Source: Mucispirillum schaedleri (GTDB lineage: Bacteria; Chrysiogenota; Deferribacteres; Deferribacterales; Mucispirillaceae). Taken from it: 64,000 bases of DNA. Position 1 is the first letter of the stretch; each line of letters starts with the position of its first letter. The notes under the pieces were generated by a model. It did no database searches. It had not been told where the DNA came from and worked only from the letters and a program-made list of their open reading frames with translations. The translations under genes and the position numbers were made by a program. This document shows positions 56,252-64,000 of the stretch, piece after piece. The stretch is from positions 1-64,000 of the forward strand of contig CASEIN010000062.1 in assembly GCA_949287985.1 (NCBI GenBank), given 5' to 3'.

Positions 56252-57127
56252 TTATTTAATTAATAAATCAGCTATTTCTCTATATCTTTTAGAAGTTTCA
56301 TCAGATATATTTTTAGGAAGCACAGGTCCAGGAGCCTGTTTATTCCAGTCTAGAGTTTCAAGGTAGTTTCTAACTATTTGTTTATCCATACTATCCTGCA
56401 CTTTGCCCGGAGTATATTTATCAGCAAACCAAAAGCGGGAAGAATCAGGAGTTAAAACTTCATCAATTAAAATAACTTTACCATCAAAAAGCCCAAACTC
56501 AAGTTTTGTATCTGCAATGATTATACCTTTTGTAAGAGCAAGTTCTGATGCAAATTTGTATATAGCAATAGTATAATCTTTCATTTGGTTTGCATAATCA
56601 GTGCCTACTATTTCGCACATTTTTTCAAAAGAAATACTTTCATCATGGCCAACATCTGCTTTAGTAGATGGTGTAAATATTGGTTCAGGCAGTTTATCAG
56701 CCTCTTTTAAACCAGCAGGAAGTTTTATACCACAAACAGAGCCAGTTTGTAAATAATCTTTCATACCAGAGCCTGTAATATAGCCACGAACAACACATTC
56801 TGCTAAAAGTGGTTTAGCTTTTTTAACAAGCATACTTCTACCTTCAAGCACATCTTTATATTTATGGCATACTTCAGGCATTTTTGAAACATCTGTAGTA
56901 ATAAGATGGTTATCTATAATATGGCTTGTTTTATCAAACCAAAATTTTGAAAGTTCAGTTAATACTTTTCCTTTTCCTTCTATTCCTTCAGGTAAAATAA
57001 CATCAAAAGCAGAAAGCCTGTCAGTTGATACAATTAAAAGTTTATCATCTAAATCATAAATATCTCTAACTTTTCCTCTGCCAACAAGTTTTAAATCTGG
57101 AAACTCTGTTTGCATAACTATGTTCAT
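56252..57127 (-). CDS. purC: SAICAR synthetase
   Basis: PurC condenses CAIR with aspartate in purine synthesis. The ~291 residues contain [20 protein letters not shown] with the ATP site, [46 protein letters not shown] and [12 protein letters not shown]. It is the longer form related to yeast Ade1 and some bacterial PurC, rather than the ~240-residue E. coli type. ATG 57127 has GAGGTG at ideal distance; a longer frame from 57166 is rejected. First gene of the purC-swivel-barrel-dnaA run. Confidence 0.94.
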   Translation of the reverse strand: MNIVMQTEFPDLKLVGRGKVRDIYDLDDKLLIVSTDRLSAFDVILPEGIEGKGKVLTELSKFWFDKTSHIIDNHLITTDVSKMPEVCHKYKDVLEGRSMLVKKAKPLLAECVVRGYITGSGMKDYLQTGSVCGIKLPAGLKEADKLPEPIFTPSTKADVGHDESISFEKMCEIVGTDYANQMKDYTIAIYKFASELALTKGIIIADTKLEFGLFDGKVILIDEVLTPDSSRFWFADKYTPGKVQDSMDKQIVRNYLETLDWNKQAPGPVLPKNISDETSKRYREIADLLIK

Positions 57128-57310
57128 AAAATCACCTCGCAAAATATATTGATAATATTTTTCCACACTAAAATCAAGAAAATTAATTTTTCAGCCCACA
57201 TTTTATATATAAAATAATAGAATAATTTAAAAAAAATAATATACAGCATTATATAAAACAAAAAATATATGCAATAATATGGTAAATAATAAAAAAAATT
57301 AACTATTTAC

Positions 57311-57339
57311 TTGAAAAATAAAAAAATATAGTTTATATT
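57311..57339 (+). promoter_or_regulatory. sigma70-type promoter for the Lrp-type regulator gene
   Basis: TTGAAA, a 17-base spacer and TATATT end 23 bases before the ATG at 57363, with GAGGTG between them as ribosome binding site. Confidence 0.65.
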
Positions 57340-57362
57340 CAGTAAGATAAGTGAGGTGCATC

Positions 57363-57812
57363 ATGGCATTAGACTCAATTGACGTGCAGATTTTAAATAT
57401 GCTGATAGAAAATGGCAGAATATCTTATACAGATATTGCCAAAGAAGTTGGCATGAAACCACCATCTGTTATTGACCGTATTAAAAAAATGGAGATGGAC
57501 GGCTTAATATACGACTACACTGCCCGTGTAGATTACAGGAAAATGGGCTATGACATGGTTGCTTTCATTGGTGTTGTTATGGATAACCCTGTATATATTG
57601 ATGATTCTGAAAATATTTTTAAAAATATTGATGAAGATATTGTAGAATGTTACCACGTTACAGGTGATTTTACACTATTATTAAAAGTAATAACAAAAAA
57701 TACAAATACATTAGCAGGAATAATCCGTAAATTAAGGGAATTACCGGGTGTTGCAAGCACAAATACTATATTAGTATTTTCTACAATGATTAATAGAGTT
57801 CATAAGGTGTAA
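57363..57812 (+). CDS. Lrp/AsnC-family transcriptional regulator
   Basis: The ~149-residue protein has an N-terminal helix-turn-helix (DSIDVQILNMLIENGRISYT, IAKEVGMKPPSVIDRIKKME) and a C-terminal RAM/AsnC effector domain (VVMDNPVYIDDSENI, VECYHVTGDFTLLLKVITKN). It likely binds an amino acid and controls metabolism genes; the ligand is unknown. ATG 57363 follows GAGGTG; an earlier in-frame start at 57351 overlaps that site. It is divergent from purC across a 235-base AT-rich spacer and is followed six bases later by a glycosyltransferase gene. Confidence 0.92.
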   Translation: MALDSIDVQILNMLIENGRISYTDIAKEVGMKPPSVIDRIKKMEMDGLIYDYTARVDYRKMGYDMVAFIGVVMDNPVYIDDSENIFKNIDEDIVECYHVTGDFTLLLKVITKNTNTLAGIIRKLRELPGVASTNTILVFSTMINRVHKV

Positions 57813-57818
57813 GCATTT

Positions 57819-58589
57819 GTGAGTGATATTTCTGTTATTATACCAGTATATAATAGAGATAGTTCTTTAAAAGATGCAGTAGAAAGCGTATTATTACAAA
57901 CATATAAGCCATCGGAAATAATTATTATTGACGATGGCTCTTTTATTTCTGCAAAAGATATTTTAAAAAATTATTTAAGCCATGTAAAAATAATCAGCCA
58001 CAAAAGTAATATGGGTGTTAGTGCAGCACGTAATACTGGTGTTATAAACAGCAGTTCAAAGTATATTGCTTTTCTTGATTCAGACGATATTTTCCTTCCA
58101 AATAAACTTGAAATGCAGCTTAAGTTTATGAAAGATAATAGTTATAAAATAAGCCATACAAATGAGTTTTGGTATAGAATTGATAAATGGGTAAATCAGG
58201 TAAAATCAAGCCAGAGATATGGTGGAAAAATTTTAGAAAAAATTTTAGATAAATGTAGAATAAGCCCGTCATCATTAATGGTAGAAAAAGATATATTTGA
58301 AAAAACAGGGCTTTTTGATACTTCGCTTAAAGTATGTGAAGATTATGATATATCTTTAAGGTTTGCATTATTTTATAATATTGGTTACTTAGATAAAAAA
58401 TTAATTATAAAACGTGCTGTTGAAGAAAACAGTTTAAGTGCATCTATTAATCATATAGAGCATATAAGATATAATATATTAAAAAATTTTTATGAAAAAT
58501 ATAAAGATAAATTAAATAAAGATGAAAGTAATGCAATATTAAAAGAAATAGATAGAAAAACAAGTATAATCAAGCCAGAATATAGATAA
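57819..58589 (+). CDS. family 2 glycosyltransferase
   Basis: The 256-residue GT-A enzyme begins ISVIIPVYNRDSSLKDAVES, then IIIIDDGS, AARNTGV and the DxD-type metal motif YIAFLDSDDIFLPNKL. It lacks membrane helices and probably transfers a sugar to a cell-surface glycan such as LPS or a capsule; the acceptor is unknown. It uses a GTG start at 57819, with AAGGTG about 10 bases before. It is likely co-transcribed with the Lrp-type regulator. Confidence 0.9.
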   Translation: MSDISVIIPVYNRDSSLKDAVESVLLQTYKPSEIIIIDDGSFISAKDILKNYLSHVKIISHKSNMGVSAARNTGVINSSSKYIAFLDSDDIFLPNKLEMQLKFMKDNSYKISHTNEFWYRIDKWVNQVKSSQRYGGKILEKILDKCRISPSSLMVEKDIFEKTGLFDTSLKVCEDYDISLRFALFYNIGYLDKKLIIKRAVEENSLSASINHIEHIRYNILKNFYEKYKDKLNKDESNAILKEIDRKTSIIKPEYR

Positions 58590-58747
58590 TTTATATACTA
58601 GCCATTCCTTTTTTAAAACATTGACACTTTAAAAACATATGTAATATTAATGGAGATATAATAATTAATAATTGAATAAATAAATAATATTGTGATAGTG
58701 TATTGCAATTTATAAAAAAGAAATCATATGCAGGAGAATTACAGCTT

Positions 58748-61585
58748 ATGAAAATAATTAAATTATTTTGTTCGGTATATGTAACAATAGCTCTTCTTGC
58801 ACTTTATGGAATATTATGTGCAGTAGCTACATTTATTGAAGCAGATGCAGCATATGGCACCAGTGCTGCTCAAGATTTAATATACAGAACAGCTTTTTTT
58901 AATATTGTCCATTTCCTATTGCTTGCAAATTTAATAGGAGTATTTGTTTTAAGAAAATTTTGGAAAACTAAAAAATATTACAGTATGGTTCTTCATATAT
59001 CATTTATTGTAATATTACTAGGTGCAGCAATTACAAGATTTTACGGTTTTGAAGGCCTTATGCATATAAGGGAAGGAAACGCATCTGACAGTATTGCCAC
59101 ATTAGATGAATATGTTAATATTGGTGCAGTAGTTGATGGCGAATTTTACAGTTATAAATTTCCAGTAAGGTTTAACAGTGTTACGCAGACTCATTTTAAT
59201 GAAGTTATACCTTTTCAAGGTAAAGAATTAGTAGTTAAATTTAATACATATAAGCAAGGTGGCAAACAAAATTTTGATGTAATAAATATTACAGCCACAT
59301 ACGGTGGAGATTCTGCTACTTTAGACCTGCCGCAAAGCTATCTTGATGCTCAAATCGGTCAAGCTGCAAGATTAGGTGGTATAGATTTTCAATTTATATG
59401 GGGACCTGCTCAGCTTAGTATGCCATTTAAAATTCATTTAGATGATTTTATATTAACAAGATATCCAGGTTCTGAAAGCCCATCATCATATAAATCAAAA
59501 ATTACAGTTACAAACTACGAAGATAACTCTAATTTTTCATATGAAATATTTATGAATAATGTGCTTGATTATAAAGGTTACAGGTTTTTCCAGTCATCAT
59601 ATGATACAGATGAAAAAGGAACAATTTTAAGTGTTAATAAAGACCCTGGTAAAATTCCAACATATATTGGTTACTTTTTATTAACAGTAGGCTTTTTATG
59701 GAGCTTTTTTGGAAAACACAGTAGAATATGGCAGTTAAGCAATTATTTGAAAAAGCAAAATTTATATGCTTTATTAATTGGTATTTCTTCTGTATTTTTC
59801 ATGCTTGCTGGTAATGTTTATGCTCAAGAAAATACAGGAAACCAAAACGGTTACCAAGGTAATGTATTTGTATATCATGAAAAAAGAACACCAGAAGAAA
59901 TAGAGGCATTAAATAAAAAAGAAATCGATGCATTATCATCAAATATAAGCAAAAATATGAAAGACCATTCTGGTAAACTTGCAAAAATATTAGTTCAAGA
60001 TTATCAGGGCAGGATTAAGCCTTTAGATACATTAGCATTAGATATTCTTCACAAGCTTATAAGAAAAGAAAGTTATAATGGTATGAATCATGTGGAAATA
60101 TTTTTAGGTATGATGTTATACCGTGATACTTTTGAGAAAATGAAAATGTTTCCTATAAAAACAAAAGAATTAAAAAAGCTTTTAGGAATAGAACCTGATG
60201 AAGAATATGTTGCATTTAAAGATGTATTTGATGCTGCAGGTAAATATAAATTAAGTGATGCAGTAAATGAAGCAAATAAAGTAAGCCCATATAATAGAAA
60301 CCAGTTTGAAAAAGAGCTTATTAAATTTAATGAACAGATGAATATTGCTTATACAGTATATAATGCACAAATGTTTTTAATAATACCAGATATTACAGGT
60401 AAAACAACTGGTTTTTTAACACCAGATGAGGCAGTTCATACTTTTGATGCACAAAACTCTAATGAAATAAAAAATATTCTGCAAAATTACTTAAATGGTG
60501 TAAGAGATGGCATAGCAAATAATAACTGGGCAGAGGCAGATAAAAACCTTGATTTATTAATCCAGTATCAAAAAACTCACGGTGCAAAAATACTGCCGCC
60601 TGATACCAAAGTAAGTGTAGAAATATTTATGAATTCTTTTAATCCATTTAAGAATTTAACATTAGTATATATATTACTTGGTATAGTTTTATTTGGTTTT
60701 GTAATAACAGCCATCTTACAAAACAAACCTGTTAATAAAATAGCAGGAAAAGTAATTATTATATTATCTATTATAGCAGTAGCACTGCATACACTTGGTT
60801 TAATATTAAGGTGGTATATAGCAGGCTATGCTCCATGGAGTAATGCTTATGAATCAATGATATATATCGCATGGGCAGGTGCAGCAGCAGGTCTTATTTT
60901 CTTTAGAAAATCGCTTCTTGCAATTGCAGGCACTAATTTTGTGGCAGGTATCACATTATTTGTAGCAAATTTAGGTTTTATGGACCCACAGATTGGAACA
61001 CTTGTGCCAGTGCTTAAATCATACTGGTTAAATATACACGTATCAGTTATTACAGCAAGTTACAGCTTTTTTGGTTTATCATTTGTGCTTGGTGTTGTAG
61101 TAATGGTGCTGTTTATTTTAAGAAGTGATAAAAGAAAGCATATTGACCAAAGTATTTTAAATGTTAATGCTATTAATGAGATTAGCTTAATTTTAGGTTT
61201 AGGCTTACTTACTGTTGGAACATTTTTAGGTGGCGTTTGGGCAAATGAAAGCTGGGGGCGTTACTGGGGCTGGGACCCAAAAGAAACCTGGTCATTAATT
61301 ACTGTTGTAGCATATACTATTGTTCTGCATTTAAGGTTAATTAAACCTTTAAATAAACCATATATTTTTACAGTAGCTACAACACTTGGTTTTTATACAG
61401 TCCTAATGACATATTTTGGTGTAAATTTTTATTTAAGTGGTAAGCATTCATATGCATCAGGCGAGCCAGTACCTATTCCAACATTCTTATATGTAATGGT
61501 TGGGCTGCATATATTATTAATTGTTCTTTCTTATAGAAAAAGAAATATTGAAAATGCATCTCTTAGTGAGAAAGAAGAAAATTAA
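58748..61585 (+). CDS. fused ResB-CcsA cytochrome c biogenesis protein
   Basis: The ~945-residue membrane protein combines both halves of the system II heme lyase. Residues 1-345 are ResB/CcsB-like (four membrane segments and a large periplasmic part, YRFFQSSYDTDEKG). A long periplasmic region follows at ~370-650. Residues ~650-945 are CcsA-like with eight spans and the heme-handling WWD-type motif WGRYWGWDPKETWS near 840, plus conserved His residues. It exports heme and joins it to CxxCH apocytochromes. Such fusions occur in Epsilonproteobacteria and some other phyla. ATG 58748 is preferred over TTG 58703 because GGAG lies before it. Confidence 0.93.
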   Translation: MKIIKLFCSVYVTIALLALYGILCAVATFIEADAAYGTSAAQDLIYRTAFFNIVHFLLLANLIGVFVLRKFWKTKKYYSMVLHISFIVILLGAAITRFYGFEGLMHIREGNASDSIATLDEYVNIGAVVDGEFYSYKFPVRFNSVTQTHFNEVIPFQGKELVVKFNTYKQGGKQNFDVINITATYGGDSATLDLPQSYLDAQIGQAARLGGIDFQFIWGPAQLSMPFKIHLDDFILTRYPGSESPSSYKSKITVTNYEDNSNFSYEIFMNNVLDYKGYRFFQSSYDTDEKGTILSVNKDPGKIPTYIGYFLLTVGFLWSFFGKHSRIWQLSNYLKKQNLYALLIGISSVFFMLAGNVYAQENTGNQNGYQGNVFVYHEKRTPEEIEALNKKEIDALSSNISKNMKDHSGKLAKILVQDYQGRIKPLDTLALDILHKLIRKESYNGMNHVEIFLGMMLYRDTFEKMKMFPIKTKELKKLLGIEPDEEYVAFKDVFDAAGKYKLSDAVNEANKVSPYNRNQFEKELIKFNEQMNIAYTVYNAQMFLIIPDITGKTTGFLTPDEAVHTFDAQNSNEIKNILQNYLNGVRDGIANNNWAEADKNLDLLIQYQKTHGAKILPPDTKVSVEIFMNSFNPFKNLTLVYILLGIVLFGFVITAILQNKPVNKIAGKVIIILSIIAVALHTLGLILRWYIAGYAPWSNAYESMIYIAWAGAAAGLIFFRKSLLAIAGTNFVAGITLFVANLGFMDPQIGTLVPVLKSYWLNIHVSVITASYSFFGLSFVLGVVVMVLFILRSDKRKHIDQSILNVNAINEISLILGLGLLTVGTFLGGVWANESWGRYWGWDPKETWSLITVVAYTIVLHLRLIKPLNKPYIFTVATTLGFYTVLMTYFGVNFYLSGKHSYASGEPVPIPTFLYVMVGLHILLIVLSYRKRNIENASLSEKEEN

Positions 61586-61610
61586 AAATATAAGTAAAAT
61601 AGAAAATTTA

Positions 61611-61640
61611 CCCTGCCTTATTATAAGGCAGGGTTTTTTT
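61611..61640 (+). terminator. intrinsic terminator of ccsBA
   Basis: CCCTGCCTTA and TAAGGCAGGG form a ten-pair stem with a three-base loop (61611-61633), followed by TTTTTTT. It lies 26 bases after the ccsBA stop and may partly serve def from the other side. Confidence 0.95.
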
Positions 61641-61810
61641 GTATTAAATTGAAAATATAAATTAATCTGAAAATAAAATGATATATTTAGTTAACAGCAT
61701 ATATGAAAATATAATACTAATAAAATACAAAATTAATAGTATGGATTATACTATAATAAATAGAAGTTAAAATACATATTGCTATTATAAATAACAAAGC
61801 AAGCAAATAT

Positions 61811-62335
61811 TTATTCTTCTGTTACTTTATAATCACCACTATTTATTCTTTTTTTAATATGTTTTTTGATGGTTTCTCTTTTAGTATTTGGCAGCCTGTC
61901 TATAAAAAGAGTGCCTTCTAAATGGTCAGACTCATGCTGCAAGATACGAGAAAGCCTGTCAGTTGCTTCTATTATTTTTTCATTACCGTATCTATCCTGG
62001 TATTTAACTTTTACTTTCATATATCTTTTTACAAAAGCATATTCTCCGGGAATAGAAAGGCAGCCTTCTTCTTCTAATATTTCACCTTCTTTTTCAATAA
62101 ATTCAGGGTTTATTATTTCCATAGGGTTGTTTACATTCGGTTCTGGCAAATCATCAAGCACAAAAAGTCTTAATGACAGCCCAACTTGTGGAGCAGCTAA
62201 ACCAAGCCCCTTTGCTTCATACATAGTTTCAAGCATATTATCTAAAAGTGTATGCAGTTCTTCATTAAACTCTGTAACAGGTTTTGCCTTTTGGCGTAAT
62301 ATTTCATTGGGAAAAGTTTTTATTTCTAGTATCAT
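61811..62335 (-). CDS. def: peptide deformylase
   Basis: Def removes the formyl group from new proteins. The 174 residues have all three motifs: GLGLAAPQVG, EEGCLSIPGE with the metal-binding Cys, and QHESDHLEGTLF with the two His and catalytic Glu. The length is standard. It lies four bases downstream of the DUF721 gene in the obgE unit. The usual partner fmt is not in the window. Confidence 0.96.
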   Translation of the reverse strand: MILEIKTFPNEILRQKAKPVTEFNEELHTLLDNMLETMYEAKGLGLAAPQVGLSLRLFVLDDLPEPNVNNPMEIINPEFIEKEGEILEEEGCLSIPGEYAFVKRYMKVKVKYQDRYGNEKIIEATDRLSRILQHESDHLEGTLFIDRLPNTKRETIKKHIKKRINSGDYKVTEE

Positions 62336-62339
62336 ATGG

Positions 62340-62786
62340 TTATCCTTTTAATATCCAGTTATCAAAATTATTTTGGTGAAAAAAATTTGTAAGAAACTCT
62401 TTAAAATATTCACCTAAAACTTTATTATCAAACCTTTGAGCATAATTATTTATATAACTTTCTGCTCGTTTAGATATATTATAGTTAATAATATTTTTTT
62501 TATCAAGTTTTTCATATTTTGGTAATAATTTAAAAATAATCTTGTTTACATCAAACCCATTATTATGTAAAAGCTCCATAAATTCCTGTTCCATATAAAG
62601 CATTTCACTATACCATATATTATCATGCACATTTATAGTAAGTATTTTTTTTAAAGGGTCAAAATCATAGGGAGTAGTAACATTTTTAATGTCATCAATA
62701 ACAGAAGAATACCATATTTTATAAATAAGCTTCATTTGAGCAACAGCAACATTGCTACTGTTTAATATCTGGCTGATTTTCTTCAT
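62340..62786 (-). CDS. DUF721 (DciA-like) protein
   Basis: The 148-residue protein's pattern IWYSSVIDDIKNVTTPYDF followed by ILTINVHDNIWYSEMLYMEQ matches DUF721, the family that includes DciA, which helps load the replicative helicase in bacteria without DnaC. Residue-level assignment to true DciA is uncertain. Its start overlaps the end of obgE by 32 bases in another frame, so it is translationally linked to it. Confidence 0.75.
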   Translation of the reverse strand: MKKISQILNSSNVAVAQMKLIYKIWYSSVIDDIKNVTTPYDFDPLKKILTINVHDNIWYSEMLYMEQEFMELLHNNGFDVNKIIFKLLPKYEKLDKKNIINYNISKRAESYINNYAQRFDNKVLGEYFKEFLTNFFHQNNFDNWILKG

Positions 62787-63786
62787 ATTCTGCTCTATTT
62801 TCTTTTACTTTTTGTGCAGTATAATCAATTAATTCGCTTGTCCCATTATGGCTTATAGAAGATATTTTAAAAAGAGTAAGTTTATTTTTTGCTACATATT
62901 CTTCAAATTCTTTTAAGTTTTCTTCATTACAAGAGTCTATTTTTGTAGCAGTAACTATTTCCATTCTATTTTCAAACCCACTGTTATATAAAGTTAATTC
63001 TTTTCTAATAGTTTCATATCGTTTTACCATAGATTCTTCACTTGATGAATCAATAAAGTGCAGTAAAATAGAAGTTCTTTCAATATGGCGTAAAAATTGG
63101 TGGCCAAGCCCTGAGCCTGTATGGGCATCTTCAATAAGACCTGGCATATCAGCAATAACAAAGCTGCCACCATGACCGTCTTTTACCACACCTAAATTAG
63201 GTGTTAAGGTAGTAAAAGGATAATCTGCTATTTTTGGTTTAGCAGCAGATACAACAGAGATAAAAGTAGATTTTCCAGCATTAGGAAATCCTATTATACC
63301 TACATCAGCTAGAAGTTTTAATTCTAATTCTACTTCTAATTCTTCACCATCTTTACCATCTTCTGCATATCTTGGAGCACGCTGTTCAGGTGTTGCAAAG
63401 CACATATTACCTCTACCACCTCTGCCACCACGAGCCACAAGCAATTTTTCATCATGGTGAATAATATCTGCTATAATATCACCAGTTTCTTTATTTTTTA
63501 TAATTGTCCCCAGTGGCACAGGAAGAATTAGGTCTGCACCAGCTTTACCATGCATATCACTGCCTTTTCCTTTTTCGCCATCTTCTGCTTTATATATTGA
63601 TTTATAGCGAAAATCCATAAGAGTATGGCGAGCTTTATCACCTATGAAGTAAATATTAGCTCCATTACCACCGTTGCCACCATTGGGGCCGCCTTTAGGA
63701 ACATATTTTTCTCTGCGAAAACTAATGCAGCCATCACCACCTTTACCTGCTTTTAGTTTTATTGTTGCTGTATCTATAAATTTCAT
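62755..63786 (-). CDS. obgE: Obg GTPase (ribosome/CgtA type)
   Basis: ObgE is an essential GTPase in 50S assembly and stress control. The 343 residues begin with the Gly-rich Obg fold (AGKGGDGCISFRREKYVPKG), then a G domain with GFPNAGKSTFISVV, DMPGLIEDAHTGSGLGHQFL, TKIDSC-type NKxD (TKID) and a C-terminal SAS-like region. The length is standard. It follows rpmA after a hairpin terminator, in the standard rplU-rpmA-obg order, although rplU lies beyond the window. Confidence 0.96.
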   Translation of the reverse strand: MKFIDTATIKLKAGKGGDGCISFRREKYVPKGGPNGGNGGNGANIYFIGDKARHTLMDFRYKSIYKAEDGEKGKGSDMHGKAGADLILPVPLGTIIKNKETGDIIADIIHHDEKLLVARGGRGGRGNMCFATPEQRAPRYAEDGKDGEELEVELELKLLADVGIIGFPNAGKSTFISVVSAAKPKIADYPFTTLTPNLGVVKDGHGGSFVIADMPGLIEDAHTGSGLGHQFLRHIERTSILLHFIDSSSEESMVKRYETIRKELTLYNSGFENRMEIVTATKIDSCNEENLKEFEEYVAKNKLTLFKISSISHNGTSELIDYTAQKVKENRAEYEENQPDIKQ

Positions 63787-63804
63787 TATTCTTACTCAAA
63801 AGAT

Positions 63805-63835
63805 ATAAAAAAAGCCGGTATTTTATAACCGGCTT
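63805..63835 (-). terminator. hairpin terminator between rpmA and obgE
   Basis: AAGCCGGT and ACCGGCTT (63812-63819 and 63828-63835) pair perfectly; on the minus strand the hairpin is followed by TTTTT and more T-rich DNA. It may be a partial terminator allowing ribosomal protein gene expression to exceed obgE. Confidence 0.88.
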
Positions 63836-63858
63836 AATATTCATTTTATTATTAATAA

Positions 63859-64000
63859 TTAAGATGCTTTTTCAGCTTCAATAGTAACAAAATGGCCAAG
63901 TCTGCCTTTATCTACAAACTTAACATAGCCAGGAATAAGAGCAAATAAAGTATCATCTTTACCGATACCAACGCCTTCACCTGGTTTATATTTTGTTCCA
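63859..64000 (-). CDS. rpmA: 50S ribosomal protein L27, C-terminal part (window edge)
   Basis: The minus strand reads [20 protein letters not shown] followed by [16 protein letters not shown] and ends [11 protein letters not shown], the L27 C-terminal half. L27 lies at the peptidyl-transferase centre. Only 46 residues are visible; the N-terminus is beyond base 64000. The stop is followed by the hairpin at 63812-63835. Confidence 0.9.
   Translation of the reverse strand, partial: GTKYKPGEGVGIGKDDTLFALIPGYVKFVDKGRLGHFVTIEAEKAS

Overview
The window is AT-rich chromosomal DNA from a Gram-negative bacterium. It carries two ADP-heptose-type LPS glycosyltransferases, gmhA, periplasmic chaperones (SurA/PpiC), an outer-membrane beta-barrel candidate, LppC- and MltD-like envelope lipoproteins, and a fused ResB-CcsA cytochrome c maturation protein. 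It also has RNase J, a long form of PurC and a dnaA-dnaN-recF-gyrB-gyrA cluster. This mix with very low GC fits Deferribacterota, for example a Mucispirillum-like gut organism. That assignment is inference from gene content; no search was run.

Layout. 1-232 is the start of an IS256-family element. 929-24698 is an almost unbroken minus-strand housekeeping block: ftsK, uppP, RNase J, ispF, an inactive M16 peptidase homologue, purN, purM, a long response-regulator scaffold, queA, thrC, ndk, cupin, S4, surA, ppiC, mfd, gmhA, fmdB-type and hflX. 24769-28719 is a plus-strand block (RluA-type synthase, two heptosyltransferases, two secreted proteins). 29056-34616 on the minus strand holds MltD, an LppC-like lipoprotein, rsmG and a first mnmG. 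35010-38250 holds two small membrane proteins, a gene-poor AT-rich stretch and a second mnmG flanked by two perfect parS sites. 38568-40249 on plus holds a methyltransferase and an EamA transporter. 40258-57127 on minus holds a frameshifted secreted repeat protein, mnmE, folD, gyrA, gyrB, recF, dnaN, dnaA, a beta-barrel candidate, an orphan PEP-swivel protein and purC. 57363-61585 on plus holds an Lrp-type regulator, a GT2 glycosyltransferase and ccsBA. 61811-64000 on minus holds def, a DUF721 protein, obgE and rpmA.

This is an origin-proximal region. The two parS sites lie 2.1 kb apart around the second mnmG. The A-versus-T bias of intergenic DNA on the given strand flips from T-rich to A-rich at about 36.3 kb, next to the first parS. 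The classical dnaA-dnaN spacer, with DnaA boxes, lies about 15 kb away. The most interesting points are this possible displaced origin, the duplicated mnmG, an hflX frame whose conserved N-terminus has no normal start codon, a two-repeat secreted protein split by one frameshift in an A7 tract, a response regulator with a PopZ-like layout, and a PEP-utilising swivel domain without an ATP-grasp domain. No CRISPR array, tRNA or rRNA gene was recognised.
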